Shown: in pieces, positions 51,660 to 61,698 of the stretch | Numbering within the stretch: the stretch's first letter is position 1 | Layout: every line of letters starts with the position of its first letter | NCBI GenBank assembly: GCA_008729055.1 | Contig: SDUX01000168.1 | Location: 79,037-143,036, forward strand | Direction: 5' to 3' | DNA length: 64,000 nucleotides | DNA from: Pyropia haitanensis | Taxonomy: Eukaryota > Rhodophyta > Bangiophyceae > Bangiales > Bangiaceae | Notes under the pieces: model-generated | Seen by the model: the letters and a program-made list of their open reading frames with translations, nothing else | Databases searched by the model: none | What the model was told of the DNA's origin: nothing | Program-made: the position numbers and the translations under genes

Positions 51660-53212
51660 TCAGGCCTCCGCCTCCGCCGCTGCCGCAGCCTGCTTCTCCC
51701 GCACCCTCCGCAGACACTCATCAATGCGCACGCGCCAGCCCTCCGCCTTGGCCACCACCGACGGCACATCCAGCGCCACAACCACCCCCTCCTGCACCAG
51801 CGCCCGCCCAGCCACCCACACGTCGCTCATGTCCTTGCGGCACGCCGCGTACACAACCGCGGAGACGGCGCTGTACAGAGGCTCACAGCCCACCACGTTG
51901 GCGAGCTTGATGCACGTCACTTCGGCCTGCTTGCCCACCTCCAGGCTCCCCGTGAGGGCGTCCAGCCCAAACGCGCAGGCCCCACTGATGGTGGCCATGG
52001 CCAGCGCCTTCGCCGCCGGCACCGCTGTGGCGTCGCCCGACACGCCCTTGGCGAGGAGGGCCACGAGCTTGGCCGCAGCCAGCACGTTGAGGGAGTTGTT
52101 GGACGCCGCCGAGTCGGGGCCGAGCGCCACGTTTACGCCCGCGGCCACCATCTTGGCAACAGGGGCGAGGCCCGCCGCGGACTTGAGGTTGCTGCTCGGG
52201 CAGTGCACGACGCTGGCGCCCGCCGCCGCAACCGCGGCGATATCCGCATCCGACGCGTGCACCATGTGCGCCGCCACCAGCTGGCCGTTGACGAGGCCGA
52301 GACGGCCGAGGTTGGCCACCGGCCGTGCCGCCGTATCGCTCTGATAGCAGGACGGGGAGGAGCGGTCGCCCGCCACCGACGCCTCCACTTCCTCCCGCGT
52401 CTCGCGGAGGTGAGTGTGGACGGGGCGGCCGGTCGCCTCGGACCGACGGGCGATATCCGCCCACGTCTCGTCCCCCACCGTGTAGGGCGCGTGTGGCGCG
52501 TACGCCCAGTGGAGGGTATCCACGTGCGACCAGGCGGCGGCGGTGGTCTCCCCCTTGTCCAGGTACTCGGCGTGGGAGGCGGCGTAAGCGGATGGGAAGC
52601 CAAAGCAGATGATGCCCAGCACCGCCCTCATCCCCATCGCCGCCACCGCCGCGGCAGCCTCTTCGGGGAACCAGTACCCGTCGGCAAAGGTGGTGACGCC
52701 GCCGGCGAGCATCTCCGCCATGGCCAGCCGCGCACCGTCGGCGCAAAAGCCAGGCGCCGACGTAAAGGCCCCCTCCACGGGCCACACCGTGTCGTGAGCC
52801 AAGTGAAGAGAGTGGTGTCGTCCGCGCACCCGCGCATGAGCGTCATCCCCGAGTGGGTGTGGGCGTTGATGAGGCCGGGGATCCGCGCGTGGTCGGGGCG
52901 CCGCACAGTGGTGGCCGCCTCGTACCAGTCGGCGGCGTCCGCCGACGGCAGGACAGCCACGATGGTGCCCTTGTGGATGACCACCGCGTGGTCATCCAGC
53001 ACCACGTCGGGAGTGGGGGCCACGGGGATTACCCACCGCGCGTGGATGACCGCGTCCACAGCCGTCTTGGTGGTGCCGCTGGCGGCGCAGTCGGGCGCGG
53101 CCAAGGCGGAACCTGCCCAGGAAACAGGGACGCCCAGCATGGTCACCAGAAAAGCGACGGCTAGGCGGCAAGCGTGTGGAGGGGGGAGGGCAGGTGGGCA
53201 ATACGGGCACAA
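51660..53212 (-). pseudogene. Amidohydrolase of the MTA/SAH deaminase (MtaD/TrzN) group, one frameshift
   Basis: Two minus-strand frames make one protein. The upstream frame (53212-about 52800) has a hydrophobic N-terminal segment (LAVAFLVTMLGV) like a signal peptide, a beta-strand domain, and PGLINAHTHSGMTLMRG with the metal-binding HxH. The downstream frame (about 52800-51660) continues the family pattern: DTVWPVEG, AEMLAGGVTTFADGYWF, HTHLRETREE, AAHMVHASDAD, VVHCPSSNLKSAAG and LGPDSAASNNSLN with the final metal/catalytic Asp. All ligands of the mononuclear-metal deaminases are present. The join needs one missing base near 52795, in a non-homopolymeric stretch. Without an indel it would be about 500 residues. 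It may be a decayed gene or a sequence error. It looks bacterial in type. Confidence 0.75.
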
Positions 53213-54731
53213 ACGACCAGGGGGCGGGCGGCAGCCGTCGGGGGGCGGGAGGCATCCATCTGTGGGCGGGAGGCAGCTATCTGGGGGAGGGCGCCTGCCG
53301 TCGTGGGGCCGTCGGGGGCATGCGACGGGACTCCGCAGTGTGCGGTGGAGCTATGTATGTCCCCATGCCTTGGGGCGATTTTTTGAGTTTTGAATATACT
53401 TGCCGGACAAGTTTGATTTCCAAGCCAAGCGATCTAAGTGCTGTGTTTCTGAACGCTGATGATAAAAATTCCACATAGGCACCCTAATTGCTACGCATTT
53501 GTTTTCAGTTAAAACAACACGCTGGCTGTCCCCCGCCCCAGAGAGTCGCCCCTCGCCGCTCTCGCCGCCTCCGCCCCGGTCCGCGCCTCCTCCTTCGGCC
53601 CCGCCCCCTCCCCTGACCTACACCCGGCCCCTAGCTCCGCCCCGAGCTGCTCGGGAGCTTTCGGGGGCGGGGGAGTGGGACGGCCACGCCACAGGCTTGC
53701 GCTCGCGGGAAAGACTCGCGGAATAGTGCCGTGCGCCGTGTGGGGTGGGAGGTGGGCAGAGCGGGCACTGAGAAGCGCCCCAGTATCCAGTAGGGCAGCC
53801 CCCGAAAGCAGGTCCCGCGATCGGCGGCTGCGGCGGCTGCGGCTCTGGCTCCGGCAGTGGTTGGCGCGGCGCTTGTGAGGGCGACGTCGACGGAGAGAGC
53901 TCTACGGGTGGCGACTGGCTTGCGCTCCTCCTCTCGGGGGTTCCCCTGACGCCGCTGTCGCTGCCGCCCCCGCCGTTTTGTGCCGCGGTAACCCTGTCGT
54001 GGCAGTCCCTCGCCCAGCCTCCCCCCCCATTCCCCTGCCCCGGCACAGCCCAGTCTGTGGTGTGGCATACGTCCCCCCTGGGCGCCGACCGCGTCGCCAT
54101 CGTCCCCGCAGCCGATTACGGGGTGCGCGCCGGGTGAATCCCCGCGAGCCTAGCGGGGGGGTCTATTTGTAGATAACGGTATTGGACCGCCCGTGGTGGC
54201 TGCCATGGCTGGTGCAGGTGCGCGTGCCGGGGGTGGCCGCCGTCGAGCCTGTCACGATGGCGGTGCCGAGTGGGGGGTGGGGGGGGGGAAAGGTCTGTCA
54301 CGAGGCGGCGGCAGCGGTGGCGGCGACGGCGGCGGCAAGCGGGTGAGTATACGCCATGCCCATCACCGCCTCCGTCCGAAACACACCCCCCACCACCGCC
54401 CATGCCATGTGGCCGGCGGGGCCGGGGCCCGGCCCCTCCCCCTCCTCCCCTGGCGTTCCTGGCTACAGTCCCACGCGTGAAAAGCTGAAAGTGTCACTCA
54501 GATGGTGGCATCTCGCGTACGCTACCCAGCAACGATCGTATGGCCGGTCTCTGAAGAATGATCGGACGGGAAATAATCTCACAGCAGGTCACAGCATTTG
54601 CGGCGACCCAGGTCTGTAAGCGCGACTGACCAATCGTCGCCTCTCGTTCGGGTTCTGATCGGAGAGCGTCCGTGGTTCACCGCTGCTCGTCAGCAGAGCA
54701 GAGTACGTAACAGTTGTATTGACGACAAGTC
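53213..54731. other. Intergenic, no supportable gene
   Basis: 53380-53520 is AT-richer and could be a 5' flank of the minus-strand amidohydrolase. 53530-53640 is pyrimidine-rich. 53790-54450 holds Arg/Pro-rich overlapping frames. 54470-54730 is of moderate GC, with no motif recognised. Confidence 0.5.
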
Positions 54732-56303
54732 GTGCGCCCGCTCAAGGTCGCTCCACCCTGTCTGCGCCCCGCTGCCCCGCCTCCCCTCCCCCCTCCCCCC
54801 CCACCACCGATTTCCCGCCCACTCCGCCGCTGGGACGTCCTTGTCGCCCCCGCGGCGGCGAGTGCGGGTGCTCATGTGGATGCGGGTGCGGCTGCGAGGC
54901 TGGCAGGGGTCCTGACGCTCGTGTGGGCGGCCTTTACCGCCCTCCGCGCCCGCGCGGCGCCGGCGGAGCGGGGTCGGTACGGCGGGGCGGGTGGCGACGG
55001 CGGCGACGATGGGGATGGCGGCGCCGCCGCGCGGGCGCTCTTGCGAGCCGCACTGCTGGTGGATGCGGAGCGGGCGCTGGTGGCTTTGGTCGACGCGGCC
55101 GCCGACGCGGCGGCGGCGCACCCTCCCCCCCACCGCTCCGCCGGCGGCGGCGGTGGTGCTGGTGTCCCCCCGCCCCCCCCCCCCAGCGGCGCTCTTCCCC
55201 TCTTTGCCGTGTCCGTAGGCCCCATGCTGTGGGAGCTGACGCGGGCAATCCTCTCCGCCAATCCCCCGCGGCGGCTGGGCGGCGCGCAGCTGTCCGCCCT
55301 CTTCCGCCTCGTCGCACGATCCGTTGACGGCGACGCCGCCGCGGTGGACGTGCTGTGGCGGACGGTGGGGCGCCGCCGCGGCGACGGGGGGGACGGGTGG
55401 GAGGGGGAGGAGGAGCCGCCGCTGGTGGCGGGCCCGACCCCCACAACGGCGGCGGCGTCGGCGCGGCGGGGGTGCTGGCGGCGGCGCTCGCGGCGTATCC
55501 CGCACGGCTGGTTCCCGCGGCGGCGCTATCGGCGTTCGTTGCGGGGGGCGGCGGCAGAGGCCACTCTCTTCTCGCAGCTGGTCACTCTTGCCTCGGCGCC
55601 CGGGGTGGGGGCGGCCGAGGTGGCCCGCCTGCCCCTAGAAGAGGAGGGGGTGGAGGGGGCGGCGGCGCCGGCGGCCGCCGCCGCGGTGCTGCCGCGGGGG
55701 GGGGTCGCGGCGGCGCAGCGGGTGGGGGGGGTGACGCCGGGGGGGGGGCGGGGGGGGGGGGGGAGCGAGAGTGCGTGGACCGCCTCGGGGGGAGGGGGAG
55801 GGGGGGGACCCCGCTGCCGCCGGGCACGGTCGGCGTCGTCGGCCGCACCGCCATCGACGGGCCGTGGGCGGTGTGGGCGGTGTGCGGGTGAGACAGGTGG
55901 GTGGCGGTAGGGAACGCGCTGCGGCGGCTGTCGCCGGCGCTGCGTGTGCTGGAGGGAGGGGGGGGGACGGGGGTCGGGGAGTGGCTGGTAAGTGACGGGG
56001 ACTGGCCGGGGGTGGCCCCGGCGAGCACTGCACTGGACGAGATGGGGAAGGGGGGCGACGGGGGGGGTGTGCTCGCCCCTGGGGGGGAGGCGGGGGGGTG
56101 GAGGGGGGAGATGGACCTCGCGCGGGAACTTGCCGCCCTCCACCTGGTCCGGGCGGTGGGGCTGGCGCGGCGGCCGGCCGCCGTCGCCGCCACCCCCAAC
56201 CCCACCGCGGCCGCCGCGACGGGTTGGGGCGGTGCCTTCGCGGGCGGAGGACTCGACACCTGCCTCCCCGCCGTGGTGGCCGCCGCCATCACCGCCCCAC
56301 ACC

Positions 56304-56346
<43 letters not shown>

Positions 56347-56747
56347 TGCTGCTGCCCACGTGCTGCACGTGGCGGTCGGCGCTGGTGGCGGCGGGCGGGG
56401 GAACCCCCGACTGCGCCCTCGACGCGCTGCGGGCGGCGGGGGTGGACGGCGCGGCGGCCGCCGCCGCGGCGGCGGCGGCGGGCGCGGCGGGCGCGGCGGG
56501 TGGTGCCGGCGGCGGTCCAGGCGCGTCGGGCGCCGCGGCGGTGCCGGCCGCGGCGGTGCGGGCGCACGGGGCGGCGGCGCTGGCGGCGGTGCGTGGGGTG
56601 GTGGATTTGACGGCCGCCGCCTTGGACGGAGACGGGCTGGGGTGCGGGGGGGTGGGGGGAATGGGGAGCAGCCTGGGCGCCCCCGACGCCACCGCTGAGG
56701 CCGACCGCCTCGCGGCCATGCTGCACGCGTCGTCGCCGCCGATGTGA
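54732..56747 (+). CDS. Alanine-rich helical gene, possibly NUP188-like nucleoporin
   Basis: Coding-like islands occur in order but in alternating phases. The first (phase of 54732) ends in LSALFRLVARSVDGDAAAVDVLW near 55340. The next (phase of 55355) has VLAAALAAYPARLVPAAALSAF near 55480, then phase 1 again has LFSQLVTLASAPGVGAAEVARLP near 55570. After that come PLPPGTVGVV and WAVWAV near 55810-55880, and MDLARELAALHLVRAVGLA near 56110. This order resembles NUP188 (helical repeats, then a short SH3-like insert with a GTxG strand), but the match is by eye and weak. Switches coincide with G/C runs, and a TGA lies at 55889. An Ala run (GCC)n spans about 56305-56360. Introns or base errors could both explain the switches. 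Confidence 0.35.
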
Positions 56748-58465
56748 GTTGAGCGCTGGGGGGAGGGCGGCGGTCGCGGCCGGTGGCGGCCGGTGGGGGG
56801 GGGGGGGTTGGGGTGGTGTCGCGATGGGTGGCGTTGGGGGGGGGGAGGATGCGTCCCCGGCGCCTGCGCCTTCACCCAGCGCACCGCCGTCTGCGGGCGG
56901 TCATCCCCGACTTGCAACTGTCGGCCTCGCCGCCTCGGTCCGCAACCGTGCCGGTCGTCGAGCCGCGGCTTGGCTCGCTCGACCCGCGCTGGTAAAGGTG
57001 GCCCTAGCAAGGGAGGGGCCCTGCCCGCTCGTACTCGCCGCCGTTGCCGTGATCGTCGTCGCCAGCTGCCGACGCCGTTGCCGTCATCGTCGCCAGCCGC
57101 CGACATCGTTGCCGTTGCTAGCCGCCGCCGTCGTCGTTGCCGCCGCCACCGCCGCCACCACCACTGCGGTGCCGCCATGGGCGACCAGCCCGGCGACGGC
57201 ACGCCGTTGGTCCCCCCCCCCCCCTACCTCTCCCCTTCGCTGCCGCGGCGCCCCAGCGGGCGGCCACCGCCGCCGCGGCCGCGGTGGCCATCCCTCCCAC
57301 CGCCACCCCGCTCCCCACGCAGCGCGCGCACCCCGCGCCGCCGATGCCCACGCCGCCGCCGTCGACCAGCGCGGGCGGAGCGGGCGGCGGCGGCTGGCCG
57401 CCACCATCGTCGGCCGCATCCTTCGCCACGCTGTGGCTGCTGCGGTCGACGAGCAGCCGCCGCTGCCGCGGCGGCAGTGAGGATGGCAGCACCGCAGACG
57501 GCCGCAGCGGCGGCGGCCTCTGGCTGAGTGGCGGCCGCGCCCGGCCGCCGCTGCACCACCGCGGCGGTCGTAGTCGCGTCGGTCGCCGCCGCCGTGGCGG
57601 CAGCGGCGGCGCTCGCCATTGACGCCGCGGCCGCGTCGGCGGCGGCCGCCGAGCGCGGCGGCAGCGGCGGCAGCGGCGGCGGCGGCGGTCTCAGTGGGCC
57701 CGCCGGCGGTGGGGGGGGGGGGGGCGCGGCAGCGGCGGCGCCGGCGCGGCCGCCGCGCCGCTGGTGGGTGCACTCTTGCATTCCAAACAGGGGCTACTCT
57801 TATGGCCCAGCGAGCACTCGTCCAAATGATCTGTAAGGAACTCTTTCCTGCGAAAAACTCCGACAAGTGTCAGCGATCCCGAAGCAATCAGGCCCTCTCT
57901 GTCCATTCTTGTGCCGGGGTCTTGAAAGATTGTCTGGGTGCACGAAACCCTGGATGACAAGACGAGGTTGTTTTTCTGGGGCTCAGACAACCTCTCGAAA
58001 TCGACTCGTCTGTGGTTTCTTGCGCTGTCAACCAACCTCGTCGGATCATTGCTGCCCGACCGACGACGTTGCCAGCCCCGTAGCGCTGTACGTGGCACTG
58101 CCAGTCGCCGCAGACTGAGCAGCTCCGACAGTCCAGTTTTCGAGTCACTTTTCTGAACTCTACGTACCAGTTCGACAGGACTCGAGCAGGCGATCCCCTC
58201 ATTAATCAGAGGTCTGTCCACTGTTTGCGGACCTGGCTCAGGCGGCACCGAAACCGAGCCGGGCCGAGACAGCCCTGAGGCTGTTTCGCAGACGTCCACT
58301 CCCGTTCCCGCACCCCCGTCGTCACACCCGTCCCCGTCCCCCGTCCCTGTACCCGTCCTTCCCGTCTCCATCCCCGTGCTGACTTCCCATCCCCTGCTAC
58401 TTCCCGAGGCCCGGCCGCCGCCGCCGGCCTCGCCCCCCGCCGGCGCGCCTGGCGCCCCGCCCGCG

Positions 58466-58502
<37 letters not shown>

Positions 58503-58552
58503 CGGCGGCGGTGGGGTGGTCCCCCGCCGCCCGTGGCGCGGCCGTCCACTAG
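56748..58552. other. No confident gene; includes a moderate-GC promoter-like spacer
   Basis: 56760-57770 is GC-extreme with Ala/Arg frames in several phases. 57775-58390 drops in GC, has normal word content, and separates the NUP188-like and SART3-like loci, so it may hold the promoter of the latter. 58440-58515 is a (GGC)n run. CCACTAG at 58546-58552 looks like a 3' splice site for the downstream gene. Confidence 0.45.
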
Positions 58553-59349
58553 CGCGCGCTCGTGGTGTCGCTCCTCTCCCCCGCCGCCTGGGCCGCGTAC
58601 GCCGACTATGCGGGCCGCCACGGCGGTGGGCCCGGCGCGGCGACGCCGCTCCTCCGCCGGGCGGTTCGCAACGTGCCGTGGGCGGGCGCGCTTTGGGCGC
58701 GGCTGCCTGAGTCGGCAAAAGCCGAAGCCGCCGCGCCCCGCGTGGCCGCCCCGCCGCCCGCGTCGGGCGCGCCGCGGCCGCCAGGCACGCCGCGGACGGT
58801 GCCATCGCGGCCGCGGTGGGCGGCCGTTGCCGCGGGCGACGCGGCGGCCAAGTACGCGGCGGCGACCGCGGTGGGCCTGCCCCCGCCGCTACCGACGCTC
58901 ACCCCCGCGGCGGCCTTTTCCTACCTCTTTGCGTCGCCGCCGCCCCCTGTGGCCGCCGCCGCCGCCGCCGCCGCGGCGGCGTCCCCCCCCTGCGCAGCGG
59001 AAGCGTCCCACCTGGCGGCGACGGCCGCCGCCGCGACGGCGGCGCTGACGCACCAGCACGGCCGCGCGGCGGTGGCGGCGGCGGCGGGCCCCGCGGTGGG
59101 CGTCGCGGCGGCGGCCGCCGTCTGGGCCCGCCGCCTCCGCCTCGGCGGCTGGCTGCCCGCCGCCGCGCCACTGGGCGGCGTGCCCCGCGCGTCGGCCGCC
59201 GCCGCCGCGATCGCGGCGGTGGTGGCCGCGACGGCCGCCGCGGGGGGGACTGGGCGGGGGGGCTGGTGGTAGTGGAGGGCGTCCTCGCCGTTGGGGGGGG
59301 GGGGGAGGGGGGAGGAGTTGCGTGGCTTGCCCGCGGCCGCCTGGAGGAG

Positions 59350-59382
<33 letters not shown>

Positions 59383-60616
59383 CCCGCCGCCGATGCTGCC
59401 GCCGCTGCCGCCGCCGCCGCCGCCGCCGCTGCTGCTCCGGGCGGCGGCGTCGACAGCGGCACCTTGGCGGCGGCGGGCACCCCCCCCGCCGCCGCCACGG
59501 CGGTGCGCGACGTGTTCGCGCGCGGCCTGGCGGCGGTGCCGACCGCCGCGGAGGTGACCGCGCTCGCTTCCGCGTGGCGGGCGTGGCTGGCCGCCGCGCC
59601 GGCCGCGCCGGGGGGTTCGCCGCCGTCGACGCTGCGGTCGCCGCGGCGGGCCGCCGCCTCGCCGCGGCGAGTCGCAAGCGCTGCCGGGGGAGGGGGGGAA
59701 GGTTGGGGGGGGGGGAAGGGTACTGCAGCCGCCCATGGCGCCGGCGGCGGCAGCACCGGCACTGGCGGCGGCGGCGGCACCGGCGGCGACGACGCCACGC
59801 AAGGGACGCCGCCGGCGGAGGCGGCCGGCTGGCGGAGGCGGTGGCGGCGGCGCCGCGGACGGCGCCGCCGCCGTTGTGGGTGGCGAGAGGGTGCCGTCTT
59901 CGGCCGCTGCGCCGCCACTGGCGGTCGACGACGACGACATGGGCGGCGGGGAGGGGGCACGCGGCGGCGGTGGTGGCGCCCCCGCCACGGGCGCTGCTGC
60001 CGCTGCTGCGGGTGCGACGGCGGCGGCGACGGCCGCGGAGCTGGGGGCGCCGCCATAGGGGGCTGCGCCGCCACGCCGGCGGCGGTAGCGGCGCCCGCGG
60101 CGGTGGCGGACGCGGCGCCCACGGCGGTGGCGCAGGCGGCGTCCCCCCCCCCAAGTGGGGGCGCACTGCCGAGCCGGCGGCCGCGGCCGCCCCCAGCGAC
60201 GGCGGCGGCGGCGCAGCCGACGGCGGCGGCGGCGCGACCAACGGCGGCACCACCGGCGACGGCGGCGGGGCGGGACCGCCACCGCCGCGGACGCGGCCGG
60301 CTACGAGCCGCGCACCCTCTTCATCAGCAACCTGGCCTTTACCGCCACCGCCGCGGACCTTGCCGACGTGTTTGCGTCGGCGGTGGGCGTGCCGCCGCCC
60401 GCGGTGGCGGTGCGGCTGCCGCGCCGCGCGGACGGCGCGTCCAAGGGCTTTGCGTACGTTGAGCTGCCGACCGACGCCGCCGCCACGGCGGCGCTCCGCC
60501 TCCACGCCCGCGCCCGCCTGCACGGGCGGCTTCTGCGGGTGCGGCGGTCGCCGGCCGCCGGCGCGTGGGGGGGGGGGCGGGGTGGGCAGGCGGGGCCCGC
60601 GCCGGGGGGGGGGGCG

Positions 60617-60647
<31 letters not shown>

Positions 60648-61060
60648 CGCGGCGCCGTGCCCGCCGGCAGCGCCGCGTTCGCGAGTGCTGCTGCCGCGGG
60701 CGGTGGTGCGGGCGGCGGAGGTGGGAGTTGACGGGGGGGGGGCGGCCGCGGCGGTGGCGGCGGCGCTGGGCGGCGACGGCGGGGCGGCGATGGATGAAGC
60801 GCCCGACGGTGGGGGGGGGGGCGCCGGCGCCGCGGCGCCCGACGGCGGCGTGCCGATGGACCAAGCGCCCGATGCTGGCGGGGGGGGTTCCCCCGCCGGC
60901 ACCACCGCGCGCGGCGCTGCCGAGGCAAGGGCGGCGGCCGCCCGGGGCGACGTCGGCGCGGCTGGCGCCCCCGGCGCCCGCCTCGTCCGACAGTGACGAC
61001 GCAGACGGGCGGGCGCAGGCGGACTTTCGGGCGGGGGGCGGGAGGGGCACCGCCGCGTGA
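58553..61060 (+). CDS. HAT-repeat plus RRM protein resembling SART3/Prp24
   Basis: The first island (58553-59270) has a HAT-repeat signature: SPAAWAAYADYAGRHGG, then LLRRAVRNVPWAGALWARLP, the W-x2-Y and R-A-x2-VPW pattern of SART3-type half-TPRs. The middle (about 59480-59640, another phase) continues with VFARGLAAVP and WRAWLAAAP. The C-terminal part has an RRM at about 60300-60550 with RNP2 LFISNL and RNP1 SKGFAYVEL, then RVLLPRAVV near 60680, like the PRxV stretch after SART3 RRMs. Such proteins reanneal U4/U6 snRNAs in the nucleus. Ala/Gly runs and phase changes (2, 1, 2) imply introns or sequence indels, so exact exons are unknown. The start probably lies in an upstream exon. Confidence 0.5.
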
Positions 61061-61667
61061 GTGCGCCGTCCCCGCCAGCGGCGGCGGCGCCCCTGTCCGC
61101 CGCCACTGCCGCGGCTGCCGCCCCCCCACGCCGCGTGCGTGGAGTGAGTCACCTGCCGCTGTCTCGCGTGCTGTTGACGCGCCCGCCCGCCGCGCGGCGC
61201 GAGGCCGCCGGCCGCCGGCGTGGCGTGGCCCGCTGGCCACCCTTCTCCCGGCTGGCGCCCAACTCTGGACACCTCAGCCCTCGCCGCCCTCATGCCGGCG
61301 TTGTGTGTGCATTCCTTGTTGCTGAGACGGTTCTTGCGGTTCCTTCTAGAGCTGCCTTCTTGATTTTACTGTGTATTTTGGCCGGCATGGGTGGGGCACC
61401 GGGGCGTGCCACCGCCACTTCTGGTGCAAGCGCATGCGCAGGTGAAGGCGTGCGGCGGCCGCCGCGGCACGCGCCCGCGCCAAGCGACCGCTGCCGCCGC
61501 TGTCGATGCGGCGGCGGCCGGCGCCGCCATCGCCGCCGACGCCAGCCTGGCGGTCGCAGCCCGCATGCGCGGGCGCTGCGGTGACGCGGAAACGCCGCCG
61601 CCGCACGCCATCGGGGGTAACGACGCCGGTGCGGAGTGGCCGTCGCGGCGGCGGCGGCGGCGGCGGC

Positions 61668-61698
<31 letters not shown>

